From Colwellia polaris (GTDB lineage Bacteria > Pseudomonadota > Gammaproteobacteria > Enterobacterales > Alteromonadaceae), in the NCBI RefSeq assembly GCF_002104515.1, contig NZ_NBOE01000011.1, forward strand, positions 90,437 to 154,436: DNA of 64,000 nucleotides. Direction: 5' to 3'. The stretch's first letter is position 1; the number at the start of each line of letters is the position of its first letter. Below the pieces are notes generated by a model. It saw only the letters and a program-made list of their open reading frames with translations, made no database searches and was not told the DNA's origin. Below, in pieces: positions 9,896 through 18,781 of this stretch. The translations under genes were made by a program, and so were the position numbers.

Positions 9896-10555
9896 CTAAC
9901 GTTTTAAGTACTGATTAAAGTCAACATCGCTACACCCTAACACGACTTTAACGCGATTAGACGCACCTAACTTCTTCAAAATTGAAGAAACATGTGACTT
10001 AACTGTAGTCTCAGAAATATGTAAATTAAAACCAATTTGTTTGTTTGCTTCGCCTTTAGTTAAATGTTTTAACACAATTAATTCACGACGAGTAAGTAAT
10101 GAGATGTTTTCTGGGGCAACTTGAAATTCTTTTTTTGTACTAGTGTCGTTAACTTGCGAGCGCATAATATCTGAAGGCAAATAGACATTACCTTGAAATA
10201 CACTGTCTATTGCTTCCCCAATAATATCTTTAGAAGAAGATTTGGAAATAAAGCCCACTGCGCCATAAGAAATAGTTTGTAATATTTTCTGCTTTTCTTG
10301 CTCTGCTGATACGATTACAACAGGCGCTGTAGGGCATTCGTTACGAATATCTAGCAAACCATTAAGGCTCGACATGCCAGGCATATTCAAGTCTAAAAGT
10401 ATTAAATCTATATCATCGTTTTCTTTCACAAATGCTAATGTTGACTCAACATCTTCCGTTTCATAGGTCGTTGAACCAGGAAACTTTATGCCTATAATAT
10501 TAACGATTGCATCTCTAAAAAGCGGATGATCATCTGCAACCAAAATTTTATACAT
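9896..10555 (-). CDS. NarL/LuxR-type response regulator, AgmR/ErbR-like
   Basis: This is a 219-residue two-component regulator. The receiver domain has acidic residues D8 and D9, phospho-acceptor D55 in L-I-L-L-D-L-N-M-P-G, and the S-A-E-Q-E-K-Q and K-S-S switch segments. The C-terminal LuxR helix-turn-helix includes L-T-R-R-E-L and E-T-T-V-K-S-H-V-S. From memory of the family, the whole protein matches AgmR/ErbR/PedR1-like regulators, which control PQQ-dependent alcohol dehydrogenase genes in pseudomonads. That fits its place at the edge of the PQQ island. No kinase is adjacent; the hybrid kinase at 29897-32461 is a candidate partner. Confidence 0.88.
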   Translation of the reverse strand: MYKILVADDHPLFRDAIVNIIGIKFPGSTTYETEDVESTLAFVKENDDIDLILLDLNMPGMSSLNGLLDIRNECPTAPVVIVSAEQEKQKILQTISYGAVGFISKSSSKDIIGEAIDSVFQGNVYLPSDIMRSQVNDTSTKKEFQVAPENISLLTRRELIVLKHLTKGEANKQIGFNLHISETTVKSHVSSILKKLGASNRVKVVLGCSDVDFNQYLKR

Positions 10556-10664
10556 AAAAGCACTACCGTAAAATGAATAAGCGGCCTAACCATAACAGGT
10601 TACCGTTAATAATTTAACCCTCCTAAAGTTGTAGAAAACTCATCTTTTGGTGTGCCTACCGTTG

Positions 10665-10710
10665 AAAAACGCAATAATTGTTCTTTGTCTAGCTCCAGTA
10701 TTGCGTTTTC
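10665..10710 (-). terminator. Hairpin downstream of the porin gene
   Basis: Inverted 12-base arms AAAAACGCAATA (10665-10676) and TATTGCGTTTTC (10699-10710) lie just after the porin stop on the minus strand, with T-rich sequence in the distal arm. It probably ends the porin transcript before the response regulator gene. Confidence 0.6.
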
Positions 10711-10761
10711 CAAGTATTTATATATTTTATTGAAATGTACTTAAAGTATTATGAATCACTA

Positions 10762-11922
10762 TTAAAATGTAATCACAGAACCAATAGCAAAGGTATTATT
10801 ATCTTCACCTACCATCGAGTCAGTAACATCTGCTTCAGTGTTATTATATTCAAATACAAGTGTTAGACCTGGGCGCAATGTTCTAAAATAAGCAACACCT
10901 GTATTGGTATGCGTTGCATCTAAAGTGCTGCCGGTATTTTTCACTTCAGTTTCACCGTAAGTAACTACAAAACGGTTATCTTCCATGGTGTAAGATGCCT
11001 GTACTAAGTAACCGTCAGATTCAATAGCATCGTCACCAACAATACTGTCTAAACCAGCAACATGACCTAAGCCTTCTGAACTATAGCCTGATGCCGTTAT
11101 TGATAAACCTCCAAACTTAACATTAGCGCCGTAACCAATACCTGACTGATCTTGTTCAACACCATTCGCTTCACTTGACTGAGTAACACCACTCACCCAA
11201 GCTTTTATTGTTGTATCATCAATACTTGTTGTGTACATCAACTCAGCTTCAAACCGTGGTAAGTCTTCAGATGAATCAGCGCCGGTTTTATTGGGGTCCA
11301 TTATGCCAACCGCTAAATTGAAACCATTCATTTCTGGCGAACGATAAGTAATTTGTGCTTTTGGAAAAGGGTAAGTATAACCAGTACTAATATTACCGAA
11401 TGAAACATTACCGCCATCAACCAAACCAAAAAAGTCTGACGTTTGACCATAACCCAATAATAATTCATCGCCTAAAATATTAGCTCTATTGAAAAGACCA
11501 AAATCTTTACCGAGTAAAACTTCCCCCCAATCACCACTGACTGTGCCGTAAAACTGTCTAACGTCAATTAACGAACCTGTACCTAAATCATCGGGGGTTG
11601 CGTCTCTGCTTTGATCTGTGTCGTTAACAGAAACCCAAAATGAAGATCGCATACCTATTTTTAAATCTGACAATTGATTAGTGAAGTTGAAGCCAATATT
11701 GTTCGGTAAAAAGCCCATACGAACACGAGATTGATCTCTGTCGCTGGCATTGCCGCTAGCGTCGGTAGTTTCAATTGAGCTGTTTACATAGAATATATTT
11801 ACTAAGCCATCGGCACTAAAAGTCATACCGTCATTTTCGTAAATTTCAACAGCGGCATTACTGTTAAATGCGGCCATAGCTAATGTTGCAGAGATCACGC
11901 TTACTTTAAATAGTTTAGTCAT
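10762..11922 (-). CDS. Gram-negative trimeric-type porin
   Basis: This is a 386-residue outer-membrane porin. It has a signal peptide ending A-F-N-S-N-A-A near residue 23. The mature start V-E-I-Y-E-N-D-G-M-T-F-S-A-D-G, alternating beta-strand pattern, G-L-F-N-R-A-N loop-3 region and terminal F-A-I-G-S-V-I-T-F with C-terminal Phe fit the general porin family. A GGAAG ribosome site precedes the ATG. It lies beside an alcohol-oxidation regulator, so it may admit small alcohols or acids, but the solute cannot be read from the sequence. Confidence 0.85.
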   Translation of the reverse strand: MTKLFKVSVISATLAMAAFNSNAAVEIYENDGMTFSADGLVNIFYVNSSIETTDASGNASDRDQSRVRMGFLPNNIGFNFTNQLSDLKIGMRSSFWVSVNDTDQSRDATPDDLGTGSLIDVRQFYGTVSGDWGEVLLGKDFGLFNRANILGDELLLGYGQTSDFFGLVDGGNVSFGNISTGYTYPFPKAQITYRSPEMNGFNLAVGIMDPNKTGADSSEDLPRFEAELMYTTSIDDTTIKAWVSGVTQSSEANGVEQDQSGIGYGANVKFGGLSITASGYSSEGLGHVAGLDSIVGDDAIESDGYLVQASYTMEDNRFVVTYGETEVKNTGSTLDATHTNTGVAYFRTLRPGLTLVFEYNNTEADVTDSMVGEDNNTFAIGSVITF

Positions 11923-12065
11923 TTTATGCTTCCGGTTTTTATTATAAATGTGTATTTATAATAAAAAATTCAGCCGTAAATAAAATGAGCCAACTTAACC
12001 AAATAAACTGCCCTTTAGTCGTACGATAAAGGTGTAATGCTTTAGGATGATATAAGGAGGATAAA

Positions 12066-12116
12066 ATGAATATAATGTCTTTAGCACACTGTTCTACCGC
12101 TCACTTAAAATCTTGA
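12066..12116 (+). CDS. Possible 16-residue peptide ORF with a perfect ribosome site
   Basis: On the plus strand, TAAGGAGG (12053-12060) is followed after five bases by an ATG opening a frame of 16 codons (MNIMSLAHCSTAHLKS) and a TGA. Both flanking genes run on the other strand. The ribosome site is the best in this part of the window, but no promoter is clear and no family is recognised, so it may be chance or a leader peptide. Confidence 0.3.
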   Translation: MNIMSLAHCSTAHLKS

Positions 12117-12183
12117 CGATATCACATAAAAGTTGAAGGTATACCTGTGAAATTGATTAAACGACATTATTTTATTTAACTTT

Positions 12184-13506
12184 TTAATCTTTCCCTTTAT
12201 TAATGTAACGAATAGCAATCCGAACCAACAACCAAGTAGAAATCAAAATAATAGGCACTGCAAATCCTTTGACCATTACCTTATTAACCGAGAAACCTGA
12301 AGACTTTATCGCATTCAAAACATAATCGAGTAAGCCCATTAAATAATAAGCCATAGCAGCGACAGAAACTCCCTCGACCATTTGCTGCAAACGTAATTGC
12401 ACTACACCACGCTGATTAATCGCTGACAGCAGTTGTTGATTTTGTTGTTCTATAGCTAGGTCAACTCGGGTTCTTAATAAACTACTTGCACGAGCAATAC
12501 GTCGGGTTAGATCTTCTAAGCGCACAGACAATGCCTGACACGTTCGAATACCTGGGCTAAGCCTGCGAGTAACAAATTCATTAATTCGTTCAGTTCCTGC
12601 AATATCACTTTCTTTTAATTGCTTTAGCCGAGAACACACTAATTCATAATACGCATTGGTCGCACTAAAACGGTAACTAATATCAGCAATAAGTTGTTCG
12701 GTTTTACCCGCTAACTCTGAAAGTTTGTCGAGCATTTCGCCGTCATTAACTTTTTGGCTATCAGCCATTTGCTGATTAATAGCGACTAAATCGTTTTCCA
12801 TTTTTGCCACTTTAGGCGATAACGATCGGGCAATAGGTAAACTCAGCAACGCCATCATTTGATAGGTTTCAATTTCTAACATGCGCTGTATTAAACGCCC
12901 AGCTTGATAACTATTAAGTAACTTACTTTGAATGAGAATTCGGCTAAAGCCATCACTGTGTAATTTAAATGAGGTATAAACATTGGCGCGATCATCTGCA
13001 ACATTACTGCCAAGCACTTGGTGACCTTCAAAGGCATGATAGAGGGCTTGTTCAGATAGATCTTCTTCGTGAATCACTAAATTCACTGCACTTGCTAGCT
13101 CACCGACAATATTATCAAACCATTCTTGCGGTAAGAACTCAGTGGCATAACCATCAAAAAGTGATTTACCTAGCCCTTTGCGAATAAAACTATAACTTGA
13201 AAACTCCAAATGGCGCTCCCAACGAAGTTCAAAACCACCAAAATCTTGATAATAACAACTTGCCTCACGTATGGGAGGATTGACGTTGTAACGCTGACAT
13301 AAGGTATATATTTGCTGATATTCTAAATCACGTTCTTGCTCAGTTATGCGTACAGCTAGATGTGTAATTGAAGTGGGCACATAAACCTGAGGAGATGGTC
13401 TATTGTGAAGCTCTTGCGATATTTGCTGTCGCAATGGAGAAACAACAATATTAGCTCGCTCATAATTCACCGCGTTAGCGTTTGTTGTTGATAAATTAGA
13501 GTGCAC
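12184..13506 (-). CDS. DUF3422 family membrane-anchored protein
   Basis: The 440-residue protein has the L-H-N-R-P-x-P near the N-terminus (residues about 33-40) typical of DUF3422, a long helical middle part with coiled-coil character (about 225-350), and two C-terminal membrane helices at about 377-397 and 409-433. It is probably an inner-membrane protein with a large soluble domain. Its biochemical role is unknown. DUF3422 genes often lie near PQQ or alcohol-oxidation genes, which would agree with its place here, but that link comes from memory and is not proof. Confidence 0.8.
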   Translation of the reverse strand: MHSNLSTTNANAVNYERANIVVSPLRQQISQELHNRPSPQVYVPTSITHLAVRITEQERDLEYQQIYTLCQRYNVNPPIREASCYYQDFGGFELRWERHLEFSSYSFIRKGLGKSLFDGYATEFLPQEWFDNIVGELASAVNLVIHEEDLSEQALYHAFEGHQVLGSNVADDRANVYTSFKLHSDGFSRILIQSKLLNSYQAGRLIQRMLEIETYQMMALLSLPIARSLSPKVAKMENDLVAINQQMADSQKVNDGEMLDKLSELAGKTEQLIADISYRFSATNAYYELVCSRLKQLKESDIAGTERINEFVTRRLSPGIRTCQALSVRLEDLTRRIARASSLLRTRVDLAIEQQNQQLLSAINQRGVVQLRLQQMVEGVSVAAMAYYLMGLLDYVLNAIKSSGFSVNKVMVKGFAVPIILISTWLLVRIAIRYINKGKD

Positions 13507-13677
13507 TGAGTTTCTCCAGAAATGTAAAAAATTCGCTCAAACAGCAAATCAAAATATCGTTGCTGCATAACCATTAGCTTCGCATAAATCATCAAACAGT
13601 ACGGTCAAATTAGCACCGTACTGTTGAGATTACTCATTCATAACTAAAGCTGAAATTCATGCCTAATGTTAATGGTT

Positions 13678-13742
13678 AAAATTAATAACTAAAATTGATA
13701 GTTAAAATTGATAGTTAAAATTGATAGTTAAAATTGATAGTT
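13678..13742 (-). repeat. 13-bp tandem repeats duplicating the stop region of the TonB receptor gene
   Basis: The unit AAAATTGATAGTT occurs four times exactly (13691-13742), plus one degenerate copy (13678-13690). On the coding strand the unit is AACTATCAATTTT. The copy at 13730-13742 encodes the last residues N-Y-Q-F, and the stop TAA begins at its last base (13730). The downstream copies are therefore tandem copies of the gene's end. Slippage would move the receptor's C-terminus and stop. Confidence 0.9.
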
Positions 13743-16067
13743 AATGCTAATACTTGCTGATCGCGGTCTAGATGGACCAACAAAGTATTCATCAAATTCC
13801 GTGTCAGGATAAATTTCCTCTAACACTTCATCTGCCTCACCGTAAGTGCCAAAAGTTTCAAACTTACGATCAAAAAGGTTATCAACTTTCGCTGACAAGC
13901 GCAGTTGTTGGGTTATCTGATAATTAACATAAATATTAGTCACTGCGTATGATGGAATTTTTTTATTCTCATTCGCTTCATCGCCACGATAATATGATGA
14001 AGATGCATACAACATCTCAGTACCTATATTTAGTGCATCATTAAGTTGCCAATTAGCATGAAACTTTACTTGATGCTGTGGTTGGCCAGGAATATTGTCA
14101 CCCACTTCAACTTGTCTGTTTGCGCCTAAAGGATTTACGGGGCTAAAAGAGACAAAAGGCGATTCAAAAGTGGCTTTTAAATAGTTATAACTTGCGCCTA
14201 AATCAATCGAGTTTACTTGGGTAGAGGCAGCCAATTCAACACCTTGTCGTTGCGTTTTATCAAGGTTGATAAAATAACCTTGGTTTGATTTATTACCCGC
14301 TTGTTGAAATATTATGTCTTCATAACTCATGGTTGAAAACACCGTTGCTAAAGCAGAAAAGTTATCGTTTTCAAACTGTAAAGCTGCTTCAACTGTTTTC
14401 GCCACCACTTGCTCAAGTGGCGGATCGGCAACAAACGCATTCGGCAATTTACAGGGATCTTCTTCATCTGCACAACTTAGCTCAGCTGGGCTAGGAGCAC
14501 GTGATGATTCGCTATAACTTAGCTTAAAGGTATATTCAGGCGTTAAGCGGTAGTTAACTGAAACTGCGGGGTTAAAACGGTTAAAATAGTGTTCGCCATT
14601 CAGTGAACCTGGCCCGGTTTCAATCTGGTCTTGCATACTTATGTGAGTACGATTATATCGACCAGCAAGGTTAACGATTAAATCGTCTCCAATGACTAAA
14701 GTATTTAAGAAGTAAAAATAATGCTGTTTATTACTCACCTCTAACTGAACACGAGACTCCATATCGAATAAGCCAATGCCCGTTACTGAACGATCATCAG
14801 TAATAGTATCGTTATGCAGCACAGCGAATTCGGTATCACTTCTAAAGCTGATATCTGCTTTATCAATGCCAAGCCCAAAAATAAATTCGTTATCTAATGC
14901 TGCATGCACATCGGTTGCATCAAAATGACTGGCTCGTACCCATTGCAAAGCCACACCGTAACTTTCGTTATCAGTAAAGCCAGTATTATAAGTACCATCA
15001 ACGTCATCAGCATCAATATCGCTTAGCTCACTTAACCAAGTGTCTTCATCAAAGCCAACAAACTGCACGCGCTCTAACTCATCGTTTTCATCTTCTTCAC
15101 ACAAACTATAAAGCGCACCAGACTCACACTCTTCATAATCGCTGTCGTCACCATTTATACTGTTAATTTTATTTTTACGATAATAAACATTACCCTGCCA
15201 CGACATTTGCTCGTTAATAACACTGTCAGATTTAATACTGAATTGCTGAAATCTGGTATGAGTTTTATCAGGTTGAGTGTAAATGGCACTTCTTCCTGCT
15301 AATTCGGCTAGTACTTCAGGCACAGCGCCATTTCCCAGTAATTGGTTATTATTCGCAGAGTAAGTAAAATCAATAGAACGGTCTTCATCAACATAACTCA
15401 GTGTTGCTAAAAATTGCTTTAATTCACTTTCAGAATAGTCTCGCCAGCCATCTTCTTGGTATTGGTTAGCAATGATGTAATAGCCCCAGTTGCCATTATT
15501 GCCACCTGATTGCACGGTAAATTGTTGTTGCCCAAAACTACCAAAGCGCGCTTCAAGCTCATGCTTGGTATAACTAAAGCCATTTTTAGTCGTTAGTGCT
15601 AGCGCCCCACCTAAAGTATTTTGCCCAAAAGCAGGATTTGAACCAGAGAATAACGCCACCTTATCAAGCGCAGCAAGCGGAATTAAATCCCAGTTTACCG
15701 TGTCGCCAAAGGGTTCATTGAATCGCACCCCATTAAGATAAACAGAAATCCCCTGAGGTAAGCCTAATAATGGCGAAGCAGTGAAGCCACGGTATTGGAC
15801 ATCAGGCTGAAAAGGATTGTTTTGTATGTCATTAATATGCAAGCTTGTTAGCTTGTTTTTCATGTGTTCAGCTAACGAAATAGCTTGAGATTGTGCTAAC
15901 GACTGTTCGTTAATTGTTTGTACACTGCCAAAGGTGCTTTCTTCAGCTAAGTCATTGGTGGAAAGCGGTGTTTGTCCATATATACTAATATTTTCAACAC
16001 CGTTCATTTCGTTCCCTAAAGCAGGGAGTGCAGTACAAATAAATAAAAAAGTTAACGTCCGTTTCAT
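13728..16067 (-). CDS. TonB-dependent receptor in the PQQ island, candidate lanthanide or metallophore receptor
   Basis: This is a 779-residue outer-membrane receptor starting at ATG 16067 (a TTG 33 bases upstream is less likely). It has a signal peptide (K-R-T-L-T-F-L-F to A-L-G-N), a plug with Q-Y-R-G-F and G-L-P-Q-G-I-S-V-Y-L-N-G-V-R, then the barrel, ending N-Y-Q-F with the terminal Phe needed for assembly. One predicted outer loop (about residues 307-357) is crowded with Asp/Glu and holds two Cys; another short segment near 532-539 reads C-A-D-E-E-D-P-C. Such acidic loops fit a cation or metal-chelate ligand. It lies between DUF3422 and the ABC operon. In Methylorubrum a TonB receptor (LutH) serves lanthanide uptake; equivalence here is inference. 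Confidence 0.85.
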   Translation of the reverse strand: MKRTLTFLFICTALPALGNEMNGVENISIYGQTPLSTNDLAEESTFGSVQTINEQSLAQSQAISLAEHMKNKLTSLHINDIQNNPFQPDVQYRGFTASPLLGLPQGISVYLNGVRFNEPFGDTVNWDLIPLAALDKVALFSGSNPAFGQNTLGGALALTTKNGFSYTKHELEARFGSFGQQQFTVQSGGNNGNWGYYIIANQYQEDGWRDYSESELKQFLATLSYVDEDRSIDFTYSANNNQLLGNGAVPEVLAELAGRSAIYTQPDKTHTRFQQFSIKSDSVINEQMSWQGNVYYRKNKINSINGDDSDYEECESGALYSLCEEDENDELERVQFVGFDEDTWLSELSDIDADDVDGTYNTGFTDNESYGVALQWVRASHFDATDVHAALDNEFIFGLGIDKADISFRSDTEFAVLHNDTITDDRSVTGIGLFDMESRVQLEVSNKQHYFYFLNTLVIGDDLIVNLAGRYNRTHISMQDQIETGPGSLNGEHYFNRFNPAVSVNYRLTPEYTFKLSYSESSRAPSPAELSCADEEDPCKLPNAFVADPPLEQVVAKTVEAALQFENDNFSALATVFSTMSYEDIIFQQAGNKSNQGYFINLDKTQRQGVELAASTQVNSIDLGASYNYLKATFESPFVSFSPVNPLGANRQVEVGDNIPGQPQHQVKFHANWQLNDALNIGTEMLYASSSYYRGDEANENKKIPSYAVTNIYVNYQITQQLRLSAKVDNLFDRKFETFGTYGEADEVLEEIYPDTEFDEYFVGPSRPRSASISINYQF

Positions 16068-16303
16068 AGCAACTCTCAAAGTAAAATGAAGAGCTGTCAA
16101 TGTAACCTGATGACTAAATTAATCAATCCCCCGCTTAGAAAAGCAGAATCTAATAAATACAAATAAAACATATATAATCAGTAACTTAAAACTATTTCAT
16201 TCAGGTTTTATCCTGCTAAAGTATGACTAATTTACTTCCCTGTGTTTATACTCATATCACGAATAAATACGTCAACTTATGCTTTCTATTCAACTTCATA
16301 CCA

Positions 16304-16615
16304 CTAAATTCTAATTTCACTTATCTGAATGGTCGGCTCTACATTGGTAAAATTAGCAAGATCAGCCATGATCACTTCAGCATTAGGACCAAATGCTGCT
16401 TGAAAATCCTCTACCGAATTAAAAGTCATATGACCCATAGCAATAAATGCGGGTGTGTCACCAGGTGCACCACCAGCCAGTCCAGAATCTACAGCACCAA
16501 CCTTTAAAGCATCGCCCAACAACTCTACTACCATAGGAATATGAGTATTACAGTAATAATCAATATCAAACTTTGCACTCGCCGAATTTGGATACATTAC
16601 ACTAACTTTTATCAT
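16304..16615 (-). CDS. EthD-like small dimeric alpha+beta barrel protein
   Basis: This 103-residue protein matches the EthD family: opening I-K-V-S-V-M-Y-P, then F-D-I-D-Y-Y-C-N-T-H-I-P-M-V (the Y-x-x-x-H-x-P-L/M pattern), and G-H-M-T-F-N-S-V-E-D-F-Q-A-A-F-G. AAGGATC lies eight bases before the ATG. EthD proteins form ferredoxin-like dimers and are often linked to oxidative metabolism; a precise reaction is rarely known. It is a single-gene unit between the TonB receptor and the ABC operon, on the same strand. Confidence 0.85.
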   Translation of the reverse strand: MIKVSVMYPNSASAKFDIDYYCNTHIPMVVELLGDALKVGAVDSGLAGGAPGDTPAFIAMGHMTFNSVEDFQAAFGPNAEVIMADLANFTNVEPTIQISEIRI

Positions 16616-17270
16616 TATTTTGATCCTTAATGTTTAGTTTCAATTCAATATGAATTAAGTTTAAAATCAGTTATTCAATCACTTTTTTAATCACTTTTTA
16701 AATATTATCGACACAATAACAGGCTAAAAAGTTGCGTGTTAATTCGTCCTTTAGCCATTAAGTCGTATTTTATTTCGTTTGATTAGAATATGTTTTTTAA
16801 TTACCGTATAAACCTTCTAACCCTTACGACATTAACAGAGTATGTGCATGAACTATTGAACAACATGCCTCGTTAGTATGATTTATAAGATACTTTTGAA
16901 CCTGTTTGAATACAAAAGCCCTATCATGAATAATTGCATCAGCTTCATCACACACTTGCATTAGCTATTAGCACTGCCAATTATTGGCATTCGTAACAAT
17001 CACTAAATAACACTCAATTTTTATCCCCCAACAAACTGTTCGATTACCCATCAAATATATAAAGTAGGGTCAGATACACATTAATTGATTTTGGTGGCTT
17101 TGATAATTTAAAGAAAGAATGTTGAGCATAGAGCTTGGCCACGGTACTTGTTTTAGAGAATATCAAGCAATTAAAGTTTAATGTGTATCTGACCCTACTT
17201 TATTTTAGCGGCTATTTATTTAACCGAAAAACGCTACGCACCTGCTTAAAATAATAATATGAGTTAACTC
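16616..17270. other. Intergenic region holding one REP-type element
   Basis: This is 655 bases with no supported gene. It holds the 141-bp inverted-repeat element at 17061-17201. The remaining AT-rich sequence shows no recognisable signal. Confidence 0.6.
17061..17201. repeat. REP/REPIN-type inverted-repeat element, copy A (141 bp)
   Basis: It starts with a 24-base arm containing GGGTCAGATACACATTAA (17061-17084) and ends with the exact reverse complement (17178-17201). The same arms occur at 48406, 53196, 53361, 54319, 54357 and 63667, and the REP-associated transposase at 53496-54224 is the likely driver. Confidence 0.9.
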
Positions 17271-18053
17271 TTACTTACGCCCAAGCTTTGGCTTAAAACT
17301 CATCAGTGCAAAAAATGATGCGATACTTGTAGCAATTAACACCGTTAACAATGCGGAAAAATTTAATTGCCCATAAAGTGCGAATCGTAACAACTCAACA
17401 CACGCAGTGAATGGGTTAAACTCGCAAATCCAATATAACCAAATGCTCGCTTCTTTCATCTTCCACAGTGGATACAATGCACTGGACAGAAAAAACATCG
17501 GGAAAATAACAAAGTTCATCACGCCAGCAAAGTTCTCTAATTGTTTTATCAAATTAGATAACATTAACCCGAGTGCGCCTAGAAAAAATGCAATTAAGAA
17601 AATAGCGGGTATTGCACTTAAATAACCTAAAAGTGGAATATCTACATCGACTAACTGGGCAAAAAGCAAAAAAATAACGACTTGTAAAAGTGATAACAAA
17701 GCACTGGCAATTAATTTGCAGCACAATAAATAAGGCCGAGGTAATGGGCTCATTAATAGCACTTTCATACTGCCCATTTCGCGGTCATAAACCATTGAAA
17801 GCGAACTTTGCATGCCGTTAAATAAAATGATCATGCAGCAAAGACCAGGAGTGATATATTGCTGATAAGTAATATAGGTGCCATAAGGTTCCATTATCGA
17901 CACCCCTAAAGCCGCCCTAAACCCTGCTGCAAATACTACTAACCATAATAGAGGCCTAACCAGTGCGCTAAGTAAACGGGAACGTTGTTGAAAAAAACGT
18001 AAAACTTCACGTTTAACAATGCCATTAAAACAATACAGATATTGGCTGCCCAT
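17271..18053 (-). CDS. pedC: ABC-2 type permease, PQQ-alcohol system (PedC-like)
   Basis: This 260-residue membrane protein has six hydrophobic stretches and the ABC-2 features M-L-V-Y-D-R-E-M-G-S-M-K-V-L-L-M-S-P-L-P (here S-M-V-Y-D-R-E) and a conserved N-P-F-T-A region near 216. It belongs to the alcohol ABC transporter permease family PedC. Its ATG shares one base with the stop of the ATPase gene (TAATG), so translation is probably coupled. In Pseudomonas putida the PedA1A2BC transporter is needed for efficient lanthanide uptake, although the fold is that of an exporter. No fault is visible in the sequence. Confidence 0.87.
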   Translation of the reverse strand: MGSQYLYCFNGIVKREVLRFFQQRSRLLSALVRPLLWLVVFAAGFRAALGVSIMEPYGTYITYQQYITPGLCCMIILFNGMQSSLSMVYDREMGSMKVLLMSPLPRPYLLCCKLIASALLSLLQVVIFLLFAQLVDVDIPLLGYLSAIPAIFLIAFFLGALGLMLSNLIKQLENFAGVMNFVIFPMFFLSSALYPLWKMKEASIWLYWICEFNPFTACVELLRFALYGQLNFSALLTVLIATSIASFFALMSFKPKLGRK

Positions 18054-18781
18054 TAGATAAGCTCCGAACTAGTGGTTAGTCGACGATACAGTTGATATAT
18101 GTCGTCAACGTTATTTTCCTTACATAGTTCACTACTTACGCCCTGTGCGGTAATTTTTCCTTCGTTAATTAATATAAGTTGATCATTCTCTGCTATTTCG
18201 TCAATTAAATGAGTTGCCCATAACACGCAAATATTTAAATCTTTGCAGAGTTTACCCACATATTCGGTGATCATTTTTCTACTATCAATATCTAAACCTA
18301 CGGTAGCTTCATCAAGCAGTAATACTTTGGGTTGATGAATTAATGCACGGGCAATTTCAACTCGACGTCTATGCCCGCCATTTAGCGAACGCACTTTGTC
18401 ATTAAGCCGTTGCGTTAATTGCAATTGCGCTAATATATCGCTGATATTATTCAGTGCTTGCGATGCTGAAATACCATGCAGCGCGGCATAATAAACTAAA
18501 TTTTGTTTTACAGATAAATCTAAATCAAGTGTACTTTGCTGAAAAACCACGCCCATTGAACGCATGATTTTAGGACGATTTTCTTTAAGGTCAAAACCAT
18601 TAATATTAACGCTACCTGAAGTTGCTTGAGAAAGGCCTGTTAACATTAAAAACAAGGTGCTTTTTCCTGCGCCATTTGGCCCAAGCAACACGTTAAAACC
18701 ACGGTTAATATTCAAGCTTAAATTATCAATTGCCGTTTTTTTACCGTAATGAAAACTCAGCTGATTAGTCACTATGCTCAT
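18053..18781 (-). CDS. pedB: ABC transporter ATPase, PQQ-alcohol system (PedB-like)
   Basis: This is a 242-residue ATPase. Walker A G-P-N-G-A-G-K-S-T lies near residues 36-44, the Q-loop at V-F-Q-Q-S, a signature L-N-G-G-H-R-R-R-V-E-I-A-R in place of LSGGQ, Walker B K-V-L-L-L-D-E-A, and an H-loop W-A-T-H-L. The start is placed at 18781 because that ATG overlaps the stop of the beta-propeller gene as ATGA; an upstream ATG at 18808 would lie deep in that gene. It powers the permease encoded directly downstream. Confidence 0.9.
   Translation of the reverse strand: MSIVTNQLSFHYGKKTAIDNLSLNINRGFNVLLGPNGAGKSTLFLMLTGLSQATSGSVNINGFDLKENRPKIMRSMGVVFQQSTLDLDLSVKQNLVYYAALHGISASQALNNISDILAQLQLTQRLNDKVRSLNGGHRRRVEIARALIHQPKVLLLDEATVGLDIDSRKMITEYVGKLCKDLNICVLWATHLIDEIAENDQLILINEGKITAQGVSSELCKENNVDDIYQLYRRLTTSSELI

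Noticed and set aside
17271..18781. Multidrug efflux ABC transporter
   Set aside because: The fold is exporter-like, but the operon with the propeller and PQQ-type binding protein matches the Ped-type system.
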